Positions 18,470-28,035 of a DNA stretch of 64,000 nucleotides are shown one piece after another. The DNA is from Ruegeria sp. PrR005 (GTDB taxonomy: Bacteria > Pseudomonadota > Alphaproteobacteria > Rhodobacterales > Rhodobacteraceae), in contig NZ_JAAGOX010000003.1 of assembly GCF_010500245.1 (NCBI RefSeq), forward strand, positions 95,853 through 159,852. Direction: 5' to 3'. Position numbers and translations under genes: made by a program. The notes below the pieces were generated by a model, which was not told the DNA's origin, did no database searches, and was given only the letters and a program-made list of their open reading frames with translations. Numbering within the stretch: position 1 is the first letter of the stretch; each line of letters starts with the position of its first letter.

Positions 18470-18759
18470 GCTTTTGCGGCTCAAGTTTTGCACCGTTCAC
18501 ATTCCTGTTGCGAAAGCGTTACAAAAATCCCTTTGATTTCATGAGCTTGTATTTAGATCAAATTTTTATTCATTAAAAACAGCCAGTTGCGAGGTTGCCT
18601 ATTTTTTAGGCAAATCACCAAAGACCCCGAGTTTGAAGGGAAATTTCTACCTCACGAGAACTTATAGCCAGACTTATCCACAGAAGTCGTGGATTTGTTT
18701 CCTCTTGATCCGGCAATCAGAAGATTGCAGCCAAGGGGGTAGAATCATATTTCGGTACC
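18470..18759. other. AT-rich gene-free stretch upstream of uvrC
   Basis: About 290 bp with much lower GC than its surroundings and no convincing reading frame. It holds a 7-bp stem with a T-rich loop (TTGCCTA/TAGGCAA, 18595-18613), which may terminate the SDR transcript, and a DnaA-box match at 18674-18682. It presumably also carries the uvrC promoter. I found no alphaproteobacterial SOS box (GTTC-N7-GTTC). Confidence 0.6.
18674..18682 (+). promoter_or_regulatory. Perfect DnaA-box match
   Basis: TTATCCACA matches the strict DnaA box. ATCCAC is repeated as GTGGAT seven bases further on, making a small dyad. A single box can occur by chance in 64 kb, so function is uncertain. It lies in an AT-rich gap ahead of a DNA repair gene. 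Confidence 0.3.
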
Positions 18760-20631
18760 ATGGCTGACCAAACCCCAAACACCACCGATGCACCCGATAC
18801 CGGATACGCCTGTATCCAGGGCTATCTGCGGACCCTGAGCGGAGCGCCGGGGGTCTACCGGATGCTCGATGCGCAGGCGCGGGTGCTCTATGTCGGCAAG
18901 GCCCGCAACCTCAAGGCGCGGGTCTCGAACTATGCCCGTCCCGGTCACAGCCCGAGGATCGAGCGGATGATCCGCGAGACCGCATCGATGATGTTCCTGA
19001 CCACGCGCACCGAGACCGAGGCGCTGTTGCTGGAACAGAACCTGATCAAGCAGCTCAAGCCGAAGTACAACGTGCTGCTCAGGGATGACAAAAGCTTTCC
19101 CAATATCCTGGTGGCCAAGGACCATCCCTTTGCCCAGATCAAGAAACACCGGGGCGCAAAGAAGGAGAAAGGCACCTATTTCGGTCCCTTTGCCAGTGCC
19201 GGTGCGGTCAACCGCACCCTGAACCAGTTGCAAAAGGCGTTCCTGCTGCGCAACTGCACGGACGCGGTATTCGACAGCCGCACCCGGCCCTGCCTGCTCT
19301 ACCAGATCAAGCGCTGCTCGGGACCGTGCGTGGGGCTGATCTCTGAGACCGACTATGCCGCCGCCGTCAAGGATGCCGAACGGTTTCTCTCGGGCCGCTC
19401 GACCCGGGTGCAAGAGGAGCTGGCGGAGCAGATGATGGCGGCCTCCCAGGCGATGGAGTTCGAGCGCGCCGCCGCGTTGCGCGACCGGATCCGGGCTTTG
19501 ACCACGGTGCAGGGCGCTCAGGGCATCAACCCGCGCGGCGTGGCCGAGGCGGATGTGGTGGCGCTGCATCTGGAAAACGGTCAGGCCTGCGTCCAGGTGT
19601 TTTTCATCCGCGCCAACCAGAACTGGGGTAACCGCGATTTCTATCCCCGCGTGGGCGAGGACGTCTCGGCGGCCGAGGTGATGGAGGCCTTCCTGGGTCA
19701 GTTCTATGACAACAAGGAACCGCCCCGTCAGCTGATACTGTCGGACGCGATCGAGAACGCCGACCTGATGACCGAGGCACTGAGCGAGAAGGCCGGGCGC
19801 AAGGTGGAATTGCTGGTGCCCCAGCGCGGCGAGAAGGCCGAGCTGGTTTCGGGCGCGCTGCGCAACGCGCGCGAGTCGCTGGCCCGGCGCATGTCGGAAA
19901 GCGCCACACAGGCCAAGCTGCTGCGCGGGCTGGCCGAGGCGTTCGACCTGGACGGCCCGCCGCAGCGGATCGAGGTCTATGACAACAGCCATATCCAGGG
20001 CACCAATGCGGTCGGTGGGATGATCGTGGCGGGGCCCGAGGGGTTCATGAAGAACCAGTATCGCAAGTTCAACATACGCGGCGATGATCTGACCCCCGGC
20101 GACGATTTCGGCATGATGAAAGAGGTCCTGACCCGCCGCTTCACCCGGCTGCTGAAAGAGGATCCGGACCGTGACAAGGGGCTGTGGCCCGACCTCTTGC
20201 TGATCGACGGTGGCACCGGTCAGGTCAGTGCGGTGCAAGAAATCATGGTGGCCCACGGGGTCGAGGATATTCCGATGGTGGGCGTCGCCAAGGGCATCGA
20301 CCGCGACCACGGCAAGGAAGAGTTCCATCGTATCGGCCAGCGCCCCTTTGCGTTGAAACGCAACGATCCGGTGCTCTACTTCATCCAGCGGCTCAGAGAC
20401 GAGGCGCACCGATTTGCCATCGGCAGTCATCGCGCCAAGCGGGCCAAGGCGGTGGGAGCAACCCCGCTCGACGATATCCCCGGTGTCGGCGTCGCGCGCA
20501 AACGGGCGCTGCTGGCGCATTTCGGCAGCGCCAAGGCGGTGAGCCGCGCCGATCTGGCCGATCTGACCGCGGTCGAGGGCGTATCCGAGGGTCTGGCGCA
20601 GAAAATCTACGACTTCTTCCACGAAAGCTGA
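18760..20631 (+). CDS. uvrC: Excinuclease ABC subunit C
   Basis: A 623-residue protein with all UvrC parts: a GIY-YIG nuclease domain at the start ([21 protein letters not shown]), the central UVR motif, the RNase H-like endonuclease domain ([20 protein letters not shown] ... [11 protein letters not shown]) and a C-terminal helix-hairpin-helix pair ([20 protein letters not shown]). It makes both incisions in nucleotide excision repair with UvrA and UvrB. Length is normal for the family. It stands alone after the AT-rich gap. Confidence 0.97.
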   Translation: MADQTPNTTDAPDTGYACIQGYLRTLSGAPGVYRMLDAQARVLYVGKARNLKARVSNYARPGHSPRIERMIRETASMMFLTTRTETEALLLEQNLIKQLKPKYNVLLRDDKSFPNILVAKDHPFAQIKKHRGAKKEKGTYFGPFASAGAVNRTLNQLQKAFLLRNCTDAVFDSRTRPCLLYQIKRCSGPCVGLISETDYAAAVKDAERFLSGRSTRVQEELAEQMMAASQAMEFERAAALRDRIRALTTVQGAQGINPRGVAEADVVALHLENGQACVQVFFIRANQNWGNRDFYPRVGEDVSAAEVMEAFLGQFYDNKEPPRQLILSDAIENADLMTEALSEKAGRKVELLVPQRGEKAELVSGALRNARESLARRMSESATQAKLLRGLAEAFDLDGPPQRIEVYDNSHIQGTNAVGGMIVAGPEGFMKNQYRKFNIRGDDLTPGDDFGMMKEVLTRRFTRLLKEDPDRDKGLWPDLLLIDGGTGQVSAVQEIMVAHGVEDIPMVGVAKGIDRDHGKEEFHRIGQRPFALKRNDPVLYFIQRLRDEAHRFAIGSHRAKRAKAVGATPLDDIPGVGVARKRALLAHFGSAKAVSRADLADLTAVEGVSEGLAQKIYDFFHES

Positions 20632-20681
20632 CTTGCCTTTCCCGGCTGCCTGCGGTTGGGTCTGACCCAGGAGGAGAGCAG

Positions 20682-21842
20682 ATGACATTGATGCAGGGAT
20701 TTCCACCGGCCGAGGCCGACCGGGCGACACTGGCGAACTGGCGCACCCAACCCTACTCGGCTTGGGCGTTTCACCATGTGCGCGAAGTCGTCCCCTCGGC
20801 CGAGATCGCCAACGCACCGGGCGATGTCTGGGCGCTGGAACGGGGTGTGCCGCTGCTGTCGGATACCGCGATCGAGGATATCCTCGCCCCGACCCTGACC
20901 GATGCGGTGGTCGTCCTGCACAAGGGCCGGGTGGTGCATGAGCTGTATCGCAACGGTATGATCGCCGAGGACCCGCATATCCTGATGTCGGTGTCGAAAT
21001 CCATGCTCGGCCTCCTTGCCGGTATCCTGGCGGACAAGGGTCTGTTGGATCTTGAGGCTGGCATCATCGACTATATCCCCGAACTCGGGCCCACCGCCTA
21101 TGCCGGGGCGACCGTGCGCCAGGCGCTGGACATGCGGGTGGGGGTCGAGTTCTCGGAGGATTACACCGCCACATCGGGCCCGATCATCGCCTATCGCAAG
21201 GCGGCCAACTGGAACGTGGTCGAACCCGGCGAGGTGGCCCCGGACCTGCGCAGCTTCCAGATGATGCTGACCGCAAGCGACGGTCCGCATGGCGGGCGGT
21301 TCCACTATGTCTCGCCGGTGACCGACCTTCTGGCCTGGGTGATCGAGCGGGCGGCGGGGCGGCGTTATGCCGACCTGATGTCCGAACATCTGTGGCAGCC
21401 GATGGGCGCCGAAAAGGCGGGCTATATCACCGTGGACCGGATCGGCGGGCCACGCGCGGCGGGCGGCATGTGCGTCACCGCCCGCGACCTGGCGCGGGTC
21501 GGCCAACTGATCTGCCAGGGCGGTGCGCGTGCGGACGGGCGACAGGTGATCCCCGCCGCATGGCTGGAGGATATCGCGACCGCAGGCGACCGCGAGGCCT
21601 GGACCACCGGCGATTTCGGCGAGCGCTTCAGCGATTTCGACATGGCCTATCGGTCGAAATGGTACGTTCATCCGGGCGAGGCGCCGTTGATCCACGGCAT
21701 GGGCATTCACGGCCAATTCATCTTTGCCGACCCGGCGCGCGATCTCGTCGTGGCCTGGATGTCCTGCGAAGCGGAACCCACCAGCGACCGCGCCTTTGGC
21801 CTGCGCTATCGGCTGATCCAAGAATTGCGCGCGGCGCTATAG
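20682..21842 (+). CDS. Beta-lactamase-fold serine hydrolase
   Basis: A 386-residue protein of the class C beta-lactamase/esterase family. The SxxK motif is SVSK, followed by a Tyr in HYVSP as the YxN-like element and a HGMGIHG segment where KTG-type motifs lie. No signal peptide is visible, so it probably acts in the cytoplasm on an ester or amide. ATG at 20682 has AGGAGAG 5-9 bases ahead. Its natural substrate is unknown. Confidence 0.84.
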   Translation: MTLMQGFPPAEADRATLANWRTQPYSAWAFHHVREVVPSAEIANAPGDVWALERGVPLLSDTAIEDILAPTLTDAVVVLHKGRVVHELYRNGMIAEDPHILMSVSKSMLGLLAGILADKGLLDLEAGIIDYIPELGPTAYAGATVRQALDMRVGVEFSEDYTATSGPIIAYRKAANWNVVEPGEVAPDLRSFQMMLTASDGPHGGRFHYVSPVTDLLAWVIERAAGRRYADLMSEHLWQPMGAEKAGYITVDRIGGPRAAGGMCVTARDLARVGQLICQGGARADGRQVIPAAWLEDIATAGDREAWTTGDFGERFSDFDMAYRSKWYVHPGEAPLIHGMGIHGQFIFADPARDLVVAWMSCEAEPTSDRAFGLRYRLIQELRAAL

Positions 21843-21899
21843 GCAATGCGGCACACCTGTCCTCTTTTCCAATCGCACAGTGCAGGGTAGACCCGTGAC

Positions 21900-22571
21900 A
21901 TGAAATGGAACCTGCCCAATATCCTGACCCTGCTGCGCCTGCTGGCAGCCCCGGGTCTTGCCGTTATGTTTCTGTATTTCAGCCGCCCCTATGCCGACTG
22001 GTTCGCGCTGCTGCTGTTCGTGTCAGCGGCGGTGACCGACTGGTTCGACGGTTATCTGGCCCGTGCCTGGAAACAGGAAACCAAGATGGGCGCGATGCTG
22101 GATCCGATCGCCGACAAGGCGATGGTGGTGATCGCGCTGATGATCCTGGTGGGTTATTCGGCCGAACACTGGACACCCTGGCTGGTGCTGCCCGCCACCG
22201 TGATCCTGTTCCGCGAGGTCTTTGTCTCGGGCCTGCGTGAATATCTCGGTGACGTAGCAGGCACTCTCAAGGTCACCAAACTGGCAAAATGGAAGACCAC
22301 CGCGCAGATGATCGCCATCGCAGTTCTGTTCAGCCAGGGCATCTTTGAACACTATCTGGTGATGTCCTCCTTTGGCATGGATCAGCCGATGGTCGATCAG
22401 ATCCTGACAGGTGCCGTCCCGGACCTCCACGGGCTGCGGTGGAAGCTCGAAGGCATGGTCTGGGCTGGGCGCGCGGGCTTGTGGCTCTTGTGGGTCGCGG
22501 CGGCGCTGACATTGATCACCGGCGTTGACTACCTACGTAAAGCCATGCCGCACCTGAAGGAGACGCGCTGA
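21900..22571 (+). CDS. pgsA: CDP-diacylglycerol--glycerol-3-phosphate 3-phosphatidyltransferase
   Basis: A 223-residue membrane enzyme making phosphatidylglycerol phosphate. The CDP-alcohol phosphotransferase motif D-G-x2-A-R-x8-G-x3-D-x3-D is present as DGYLARAW ... GAMLDPIADK. The N-terminus NLPNILTLLRLLAAP is typical of PgsA. The last 40 residues are longer than in E. coli. The stop overlaps the moaD start, so the genes are cotranscribed although functionally unrelated, an order seen in other alphaproteobacteria. Confidence 0.94.
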   Translation: MKWNLPNILTLLRLLAAPGLAVMFLYFSRPYADWFALLLFVSAAVTDWFDGYLARAWKQETKMGAMLDPIADKAMVVIALMILVGYSAEHWTPWLVLPATVILFREVFVSGLREYLGDVAGTLKVTKLAKWKTTAQMIAIAVLFSQGIFEHYLVMSSFGMDQPMVDQILTGAVPDLHGLRWKLEGMVWAGRAGLWLLWVAAALTLITGVDYLRKAMPHLKETR

Positions 22572-22816
22572 TGGATGTACTCTATTTCGCCTGGGTCCGC
22601 GAACGGATCGGCATTCCGCGCGAGCGGGTCGAGACCGGGGCCGAGACCGTGGCGCAGCTGGTCGAGGAGTTGCGCGCGCGCGAGCCGCGCTATGAAGCAG
22701 CCTTTGCCGATCTCAGCGCCCTGCGGGTCGCGCTGGATCAGGGCCTGGCCGATTTCGATGCACCGCTGGCCGGTGTGCGCGAGGTGGCCTTCTTTCCGCC
22801 GATGACGGGGGGCTGA
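22571..22816 (+). CDS. moaD: Molybdopterin synthase sulfur carrier subunit
   Basis: An 81-residue ubiquitin-fold protein ending in the diagnostic GG (PPMTGG). Its C-terminal glycine is made into a thiocarboxylate that delivers sulfur to precursor Z during molybdenum cofactor synthesis. The start overlaps the pgsA stop, and moaE follows 5 bp later, so the two subunits are made together. Confidence 0.93.
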   Translation: MDVLYFAWVRERIGIPRERVETGAETVAQLVEELRAREPRYEAAFADLSALRVALDQGLADFDAPLAGVREVAFFPPMTGG

Positions 22817-22821
22817 TCGCC

Positions 22822-23265
22822 ATGCGCGTGGTGGTGCAGCAAGAGCCCTTTGACCTTGGCGCCGAGGCCAACGCCTTTGCCGCCGCCGATACCGGCATGG
22901 GCGCCATCGTGACCTTTACCGGTGTGGTGCGCGACCTGGCACGCGGCGATCTCGATGTGATGGAGATCGAACATTATCCGGGCATGACCGAAAAGGCGCT
23001 GACCAAGATCGCTGCCGAGGCACAGGAGCGCTGGGCGCTGGGCGATGTGCTTGTGATCCATCGCTATGGCCGCCTTGCCCCCGGCGACCGCATCATGATG
23101 GTGGCCACCGCCGCACCCCATCGCAAGGATGCGTTCGAGGCGGCCGAATACCTGATGGACTATCTGAAATCCCGCGCTCCGTTCTGGAAAAAGGAAATCA
23201 CCGGGGCTGGCGCCGGTTGGGTCGCCGCCAAGGACGAGGACGAAGACGCCCTGACCCGCTGGTGA
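22822..23265 (+). CDS. moaE: Molybdopterin synthase catalytic subunit
   Basis: A 147-residue MoaE with the family's core: GAIVTFTGVVRD, LEIEHYPGMTEKAL-type segment (here MEIEHYPGM), VIHRYGRLAPGD and the active-site region ... RAPFWKKEI with its catalytic lysines. It binds MoaD and converts precursor Z to molybdopterin. It follows moaD directly. The convergent pxpA gene ends 4 bp after its stop. Confidence 0.95.
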   Translation: MRVVVQQEPFDLGAEANAFAAADTGMGAIVTFTGVVRDLARGDLDVMEIEHYPGMTEKALTKIAAEAQERWALGDVLVIHRYGRLAPGDRIMMVATAAPHRKDAFEAAEYLMDYLKSRAPFWKKEITGAGAGWVAAKDEDEDALTRW

Positions 23266-23269
23266 GATC

Positions 23270-24031
23270 CTAGCGCTCGAACCTTGTCACCTCTACCCCG
23301 CCTTCTTCCAGGCAGGCCCGTACCGAGCGGGCGATCTGAACCGCCGTCGGCCCGTCGCCATGCAGGCAGATGGTGTCGACCGAGGTCTCCAGATGCTTGC
23401 CGCTTTCGGTGATGATGGCGCCCGCCCGCACCATCTTAAGCATACGCGGCCCGGCGATATGTGGATCGTGGATCACCGCGCCGGGCAGCGACCGGTCGAC
23501 CAGCGTGCCGTCGTCGTTATAGGCGCGATCGGCAAAGATCTCGCCCACCCATTTGCAGCCCAGTTCGCGCACCGCCTGTTCCTGCTTGGTGACCGCCAGC
23601 ACCATGATGATGATATCGGGGTCCACGTCCAGCGCGCCCTGGTAACAGGCGCGCGCCATGTCCTGATCGACCGAGCACATGTTGGCCAGCGCCCCATGCA
23701 ATTTCAGATGCCGGACCTGCGCGCCCACCGCCCGTGCCATGCCCAGCGCCGCGCCCAGCTGATAGCGCACCATGTTGCGCAGCGAGGCCAACGGTACCTT
23801 CATGTTGCGGCGACCGAACCCTTGCAGGTCGGGAAAGCCCGGATGCGCACCGATGCCCACGCCGTTTTCCGCCGCGAGCGCCATGGTTTTCGCCATCACG
23901 TCCGGGTCACCGGCATGAAAGCCACAGGCGATATTGGCCGAGGTGATGATTTTCAGCAGGCTGTCATCGTCGCCCATCTTCCAGGGGCCAAAGCTTTCGC
24001 CCATGTCCGCGTTCAGATCCACTTGGGTCAT
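23270..24031 (-). CDS. pxpA: 5-oxoprolinase subunit A (LamB/YcsF family)
   Basis: A 253-residue protein with VDLNADMGESFGPW at the start, ANIACGFHAGDP and ITSANIACG motifs, the marks of the LamB/YcsF family now known as PxpA. With PxpB and PxpC it hydrolyses 5-oxoproline to glutamate using ATP. It is the last gene of the minus-strand operon that starts at 30903. Length agrees with E. coli PxpA (244). Confidence 0.93.
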   Translation of the reverse strand: MTQVDLNADMGESFGPWKMGDDDSLLKIITSANIACGFHAGDPDVMAKTMALAAENGVGIGAHPGFPDLQGFGRRNMKVPLASLRNMVRYQLGAALGMARAVGAQVRHLKLHGALANMCSVDQDMARACYQGALDVDPDIIIMVLAVTKQEQAVRELGCKWVGEIFADRAYNDDGTLVDRSLPGAVIHDPHIAGPRMLKMVRAGAIITESGKHLETSVDTICLHGDGPTAVQIARSVRACLEEGGVEVTRFER

Positions 24032-24041
24032 GATATGCTCC

Positions 24042-25040
24042 TCAATCGGTGGCGGACACGACGCCGCTGATCAGTTGGTAGGACAGAAGGTCGGGAATGT
24101 CATGCGGGTCGCGCACCAATGGTTCGACCCGCGAGCTGAGGCGCGCAAGGTCCTTGAGCCAGGCGGCATGCAGACTGACGGCCTCGTCCAGCGACACGAA
24201 CTGAAAGCGCACCGCGCCCCCCGGCGGCGTCTGCGCCGCGCGCGGCAGGTCACAGGGCAGCACGGTCGCGATTCGGGGATAGCCGCCAGTGGTCTGACAT
24301 TCGGGCAACAGGATGAACGGGTTACCAGTGCCGGTCATCTGGATATCGCCGGGCGAGATCACCTCGGATAGAATGTTGAGCTGTCCCTTGGCGGAAAAAC
24401 CGGGCCCGTCGCTGTCCAGTTGCATCCCCATCCTGTTGGCGCGCGGACCACGGCGGAACTCGGTCGCCTCGAACCGGGCCAGCGTCTCGGCATCGAACAG
24501 CGCGGTCTGGAAACTCGCCACCACCCGCAGGGTGCCGCCGCCAAACCGGTCTTCGGCGGCGATTTTCATCCCCGCTTCCCCCTTGTCCGGCCCGGGAACG
24601 AGCGTATCGCCCGCCGCCACCGCGCGACCAACCCGCGCCGCCAGATGCGCCGAGCGCGAGCCAAGGAAAGGCTCGGTTGCAATGCCGCCGCCCAGATGCA
24701 GGTATCCGTACCCGCCCCTCAGCACCGCCCCGATGCTGAGCCTTTGTCCCTTTGCTAAAGCGTGCGAGGCGTTCCAGGCGACCGGGCTGCCGTCTATGCT
24801 GGCCTGCATCGGCGCGCCGGTGAGCGCGATGCGCACAGGCGATAAGGCCTCGAATTCACCGCCCATACCAGCCATCTCCAGCGCCGCCAGATCGGGTTTC
24901 CGACGCAAGAGCGCCGCCCCTTCGTAGAGCGCACGCAGATCGGCGGCGCCCGAGCGCGACAGACCCTGATCCAGGTAGCCTTCGCGTCCCTGGTCCTGGA
25001 TGGTGCAGGCCGGGCCGATGCGGCGGACGATCAGGCTCAT
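24042..25040 (-). CDS. pxpC: 5-oxoprolinase subunit C
   Basis: A 332-residue protein of the biotin-dependent carboxyltransferase-like family (PxpC/YbgK): GPACTIQDQGREGYLDQGLSRSGAAD at the N-terminus, LGGGIATEPFLGSRS in the middle and ECQTTGGYPRIATV near the end. It forms the ATP-dependent 5-oxoprolinase with PxpB and PxpA. It overlaps pxpB by 4 bp and is followed by pxpA after 10 bp, giving the order B-C-A. Confidence 0.93.
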   Translation of the reverse strand: MSLIVRRIGPACTIQDQGREGYLDQGLSRSGAADLRALYEGAALLRRKPDLAALEMAGMGGEFEALSPVRIALTGAPMQASIDGSPVAWNASHALAKGQRLSIGAVLRGGYGYLHLGGGIATEPFLGSRSAHLAARVGRAVAAGDTLVPGPDKGEAGMKIAAEDRFGGGTLRVVASFQTALFDAETLARFEATEFRRGPRANRMGMQLDSDGPGFSAKGQLNILSEVISPGDIQMTGTGNPFILLPECQTTGGYPRIATVLPCDLPRAAQTPPGGAVRFQFVSLDEAVSLHAAWLKDLARLSSRVEPLVRDPHDIPDLLSYQLISGVVSATD

Positions 25041-25786
25041 GCCGCGATCTCCTCGACCGTGGCGCCGCCGGTGCCATCCTCGTTATGGGCGCGGATATGG
25101 TCCAGTTCCGCCCGTTCGATGGGTTCGAACATCATCTCGTCACCGGGGTTGAGGGCAAATGTCGGCTCCATCCCCGGGCGGAAGCAGCGGAACGCGGTCT
25201 GTCCGATATGGCGCCAGCCGGTGGGCGTAGGCCCGGCAAAGACGATGAGCTGACGAATGGCGCAGACCAGCGCGCCTTCGGGCACCATCGGGGTCAGCTG
25301 TTGCAGGCGCGGAATGTCGAACTCGGGCGCCAACGGGCCGAGATAGGGCTGGCCGGGGGCAAAGCCGATGGTCAGCACCCGCACGCGCGATTTTCCCAAA
25401 CGGCGGATCGCCTCGCCTACGTCCAGACCCGCGGCCATGGCGGCGTCTTCGAGTTGCGGCGCCAGATCGGTGCCATAGACGGTGGGCACCCGCCACAGTT
25501 TGCGGCCCGAGGGCAGTGGCGCGGCATACCAGTCGCGTTCGGCCAGCAGGGCGGCCAGCCGCGCCTGTACCTCGGCGTGGCTCAACCGCAGCGGGTCAAA
25601 GCGCAGATAGGCCGAGGCGAGCGAGGTCGAGCTTTCCACCACGCCCTCCCACCCGGCCTCGTGCAGCGCGCCGCGAAAGGCCAACGCGGCGCGGTTCGAC
25701 TGCTCGGTCATGGTGTCGGCAAAGGTGACAAGCATCCCGTCCAGCCCAACGGAACGTATCAGGGGAAACGGGTCAAACCGGGTCAT
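25037..25786 (-). CDS. pxpB: 5-oxoprolinase subunit B
   Basis: A 249-residue allophanate hydrolase subunit 1-like protein (PxpB/YbgJ). IGFAPGQPYLG matches the family hallmark GF.PG.PYL, and PTGWRHIGQT is the second conserved block. It is longer than E. coli PxpB (218) by a C-terminal tail of about 30 acidic residues. The first 14 bp overlap the end of the BASS-like permease gene, and the last 4 bp overlap pxpC, so the genes are translationally linked. Confidence 0.92.
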   Translation of the reverse strand: MTRFDPFPLIRSVGLDGMLVTFADTMTEQSNRAALAFRGALHEAGWEGVVESSTSLASAYLRFDPLRLSHAEVQARLAALLAERDWYAAPLPSGRKLWRVPTVYGTDLAPQLEDAAMAAGLDVGEAIRRLGKSRVRVLTIGFAPGQPYLGPLAPEFDIPRLQQLTPMVPEGALVCAIRQLIVFAGPTPTGWRHIGQTAFRCFRPGMEPTFALNPGDEMMFEPIERAELDHIRAHNEDGTGGATVEEIAA

Positions 25787-26693
25787 AGAGCCTCCGCATC
25801 AGGGTCGGGGTCAGGTACATGGGAAACTGGTAGCATCCCAGAAATATCAAGAGCGGGTCGGTCGCCTCGGGCGGCAGGGCCACCAGAAACAGCGCGAAAT
25901 TGCGGTTGCCCGCGACAATCGAGGTCGGCACCGGATCAGGCCGGCCGGTGCCGCGCAGGAACGCAAAACTCAAGAGCTGGGCCCCGAAATTGATCCCAAA
26001 GGCGGCGGCCAGCCAAAAGGCCAGATCGGCCGGACGCTCGGCCAGCGCGGGCCGGATCGCTGACATCAGCGCCACCACCACCACGGCCAGCGCGATCACC
26101 GTCAGCCCGTCGACCGCGCGGCGGTTGATCTCCGACAGGTGACGCGCGCCCCAGTGGCGCAGGGCAAAGCCCAGACCGGCAGCGGCAAGGATCACCGCCA
26201 ACAGCCGCAGCGCGGCCGCCAGTACGGCGGCTAGGTCGCCGAACTCGGGCAGGAACCAGAACACCGGAATCGCCGTCAGCGGCAACAGCGCGGTGCCAAG
26301 GATGAGGAGGCGCAGCGCCGGGGCCGGATCCTGCCGCAACAGGATGGTGAAATTCGCCGATCCGGTGACCGAAGGCGCCGCAAGCACCAGTGCCAAGGCG
26401 AGTGCCAGAGGCGTCATCGGCAGGCAGATGAGTTTCAACAGCAGCAGGAAACCCAGCGGCAGCGCCAGTTGCAGGACCAGCACCGCGCGGGCGGTGCGGG
26501 TCAAATCGTTGAGCTTGCCCGCCGCATCGACCGGGCCGATGCGAAAGGCAGTGAGGAACAGCAGGAAAGCCACCAATTCGGGGATCCACGGCCGCATTGC
26601 GGCCGCCACCCCCGGCAGGGCAAGCCCGGCAACCAGGCCCGCAATAAGGCCGAGCTTGCCATGCCGGGCGATGTAGGCCAGCGCCTGTTGCAT
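25773..26693 (-). CDS. BASS-like (bile acid:sodium symporter family) permease
   Basis: A 306-residue protein with nine to ten hydrophobic helices and a polar break APSVTGSANFTILL, reminiscent of the sodium-site loops of the BASS/SBF fold. The GNRNFAL segment near the end is also typical. It is probably an importer or exporter of an organic acid. It lies between the TRAP genes and pxpB and overlaps pxpB by 14 bp, so it likely moves a related compound such as 5-oxoproline. The substrate is inferred only from context. Confidence 0.72.
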   Translation of the reverse strand: MQQALAYIARHGKLGLIAGLVAGLALPGVAAAMRPWIPELVAFLLFLTAFRIGPVDAAGKLNDLTRTARAVLVLQLALPLGFLLLLKLICLPMTPLALALALVLAAPSVTGSANFTILLRQDPAPALRLLILGTALLPLTAIPVFWFLPEFGDLAAVLAAALRLLAVILAAAGLGFALRHWGARHLSEINRRAVDGLTVIALAVVVVALMSAIRPALAERPADLAFWLAAAFGINFGAQLLSFAFLRGTGRPDPVPTSIVAGNRNFALFLVALPPEATDPLLIFLGCYQFPMYLTPTLMRRLYDPV

Positions 26694-26720
26694 CCTGCCG
26701 TTCCTCTTGGACCATTCTCG

Positions 26721-28031
26721 TCAGCTAGGTCGAGACCTGATGTTCTCGGGCAGCCAGGTGGCCAGATCCGGGAAGGCGATGAGCACGAAGACCATCAGCA
26801 CCATGATCAGGAACATCGGGATCGCGGCGCGGGCGATGAACCCCATCTGGTGTTCGGTCATGCCTTGCAGCACGAACAGGTTGAACCCGATCGGCGGCGT
26901 GATCTGCGCCATCTCCACCACCACGACGATGAAGATACCGAACCAGATCAGGTCGATCCCCGCCTCGCGGATCATCGGCTCGACTACCGCCATCGTCAGA
27001 ACCACCGAAGAGATACCGTCGAGGAAACAGCCCAGGATGATGTAGAACACCAGGAGCACCATCAACAGCTCGAACCGGCTCAGCTCGAAACTGGCGATCA
27101 GGTCGGCCAGGCCGCGCGGCAGCCCGGTAAAGCCCATGCTGAGCGACAGGAAGGCCGCGCCCGCAAGGATCAGCGCGATCATGGCCGAGGTGCGGACCGC
27201 GCCCATCAGGCTTTCTGTAAAGGTGCCCCAATTGAGAGACCCCTGCCCCGCCGCCAGCGCCAGCGCACCGATCACTCCGAATGCGGCCGCCTCGGTCGCG
27301 GTGGCAAAGCCCAGATACATGGAGCCGATCACAACGATGATCAGCAGCATGACCGGGATCAGGAAGCGCGAGTTCTGCACCTTTTCAAAGAAACTCATCT
27401 TTGGTTCCGGCGCGGGGTTCCAGTTCGACGAGACCTTGGAATAGATCGCCACATAGGTCATGAACATCAGCGCCAGCACCAGACCGGGCAGGATGCCCGC
27501 AAAGAACAGCTTGGTGATCGATTCATTGATGGTCACGCCATAGACGATCAGCGTCAGCGAGGGCGGGATCATCAGGCCCAGCGTGGCCGCGCCCGCCAGG
27601 GTTCCGATAACCATGCGCTCGGGGTACTGCCGCTTGCGCAATTCGGGGATCGACATCTTGCCCACGGTGGTCAGCGTCGCAGCCGAAGAACCCGAGACCG
27701 CCGCAAACACGGTGCAGCCCACGATATTGGTATGCACCAGCCCGCCCGGCAGCCGCGCCATCCAGGGCGACAGGCCGCGGAACATGTCCTCGGATAGTCG
27801 CGTTCGGTATAATATCTCGCCCATCCAGATGAAGAGCGGCAGCGCGGTCAGCGTCCAGCTTGAGGCCGAGCGCCAGATCACCGTGATCATCGCATCCCCC
27901 GTGGGGCGCGAGGTGAAAAGTTCCATTCCTACAAAGGCCACGCCCAGCAGCGCGAGGCCCACCCAGACACCAGAGCCCAGAAGCAGGAACAGAACGAAGA
28001 GAAACAGTGCAATCGGGATCAGTTGTTCCAT
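26721..28031 (-). CDS. dctM: TRAP transporter large permease (DctM)
   Basis: A 436-residue integral membrane protein with about twelve helices and DctM motifs: FAAVSGSSAATLTTVG, GTLAGAATLGLMIPPSLTLIVYG and ITPPIGFNLFVLQG. It is the transport core of a sodium-driven TRAP uptake system with DctQ and DctP encoded just upstream. It follows dctQ after 4 bp. The substrate is set by DctP and cannot be named, although the operon points to a 5-oxoproline- or proline-like compound. Confidence 0.94.
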   Translation of the reverse strand: MEQLIPIALFLFVLFLLLGSGVWVGLALLGVAFVGMELFTSRPTGDAMITVIWRSASSWTLTALPLFIWMGEILYRTRLSEDMFRGLSPWMARLPGGLVHTNIVGCTVFAAVSGSSAATLTTVGKMSIPELRKRQYPERMVIGTLAGAATLGLMIPPSLTLIVYGVTINESITKLFFAGILPGLVLALMFMTYVAIYSKVSSNWNPAPEPKMSFFEKVQNSRFLIPVMLLIIVVIGSMYLGFATATEAAAFGVIGALALAAGQGSLNWGTFTESLMGAVRTSAMIALILAGAAFLSLSMGFTGLPRGLADLIASFELSRFELLMVLLVFYIILGCFLDGISSVVLTMAVVEPMIREAGIDLIWFGIFIVVVVEMAQITPPIGFNLFVLQGMTEHQMGFIARAAIPMFLIMVLMVFVLIAFPDLATWLPENIRSRPS

Positions 28032-28035
28032 GTCC

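Noticed and set aside
18470..18759. SOS (LexA) box ahead of uvrC, GTTCACATTCC...GTTG
   Set aside because: The alphaproteobacterial box is GTTC-N7-GTTC. Here the spacing is 8 and the last base differs.
18745..20817. Long minus-strand frame of 690 codons
   Set aside because: It mirrors uvrC and has no family motif. The plus-strand UvrC domains are unmistakable.
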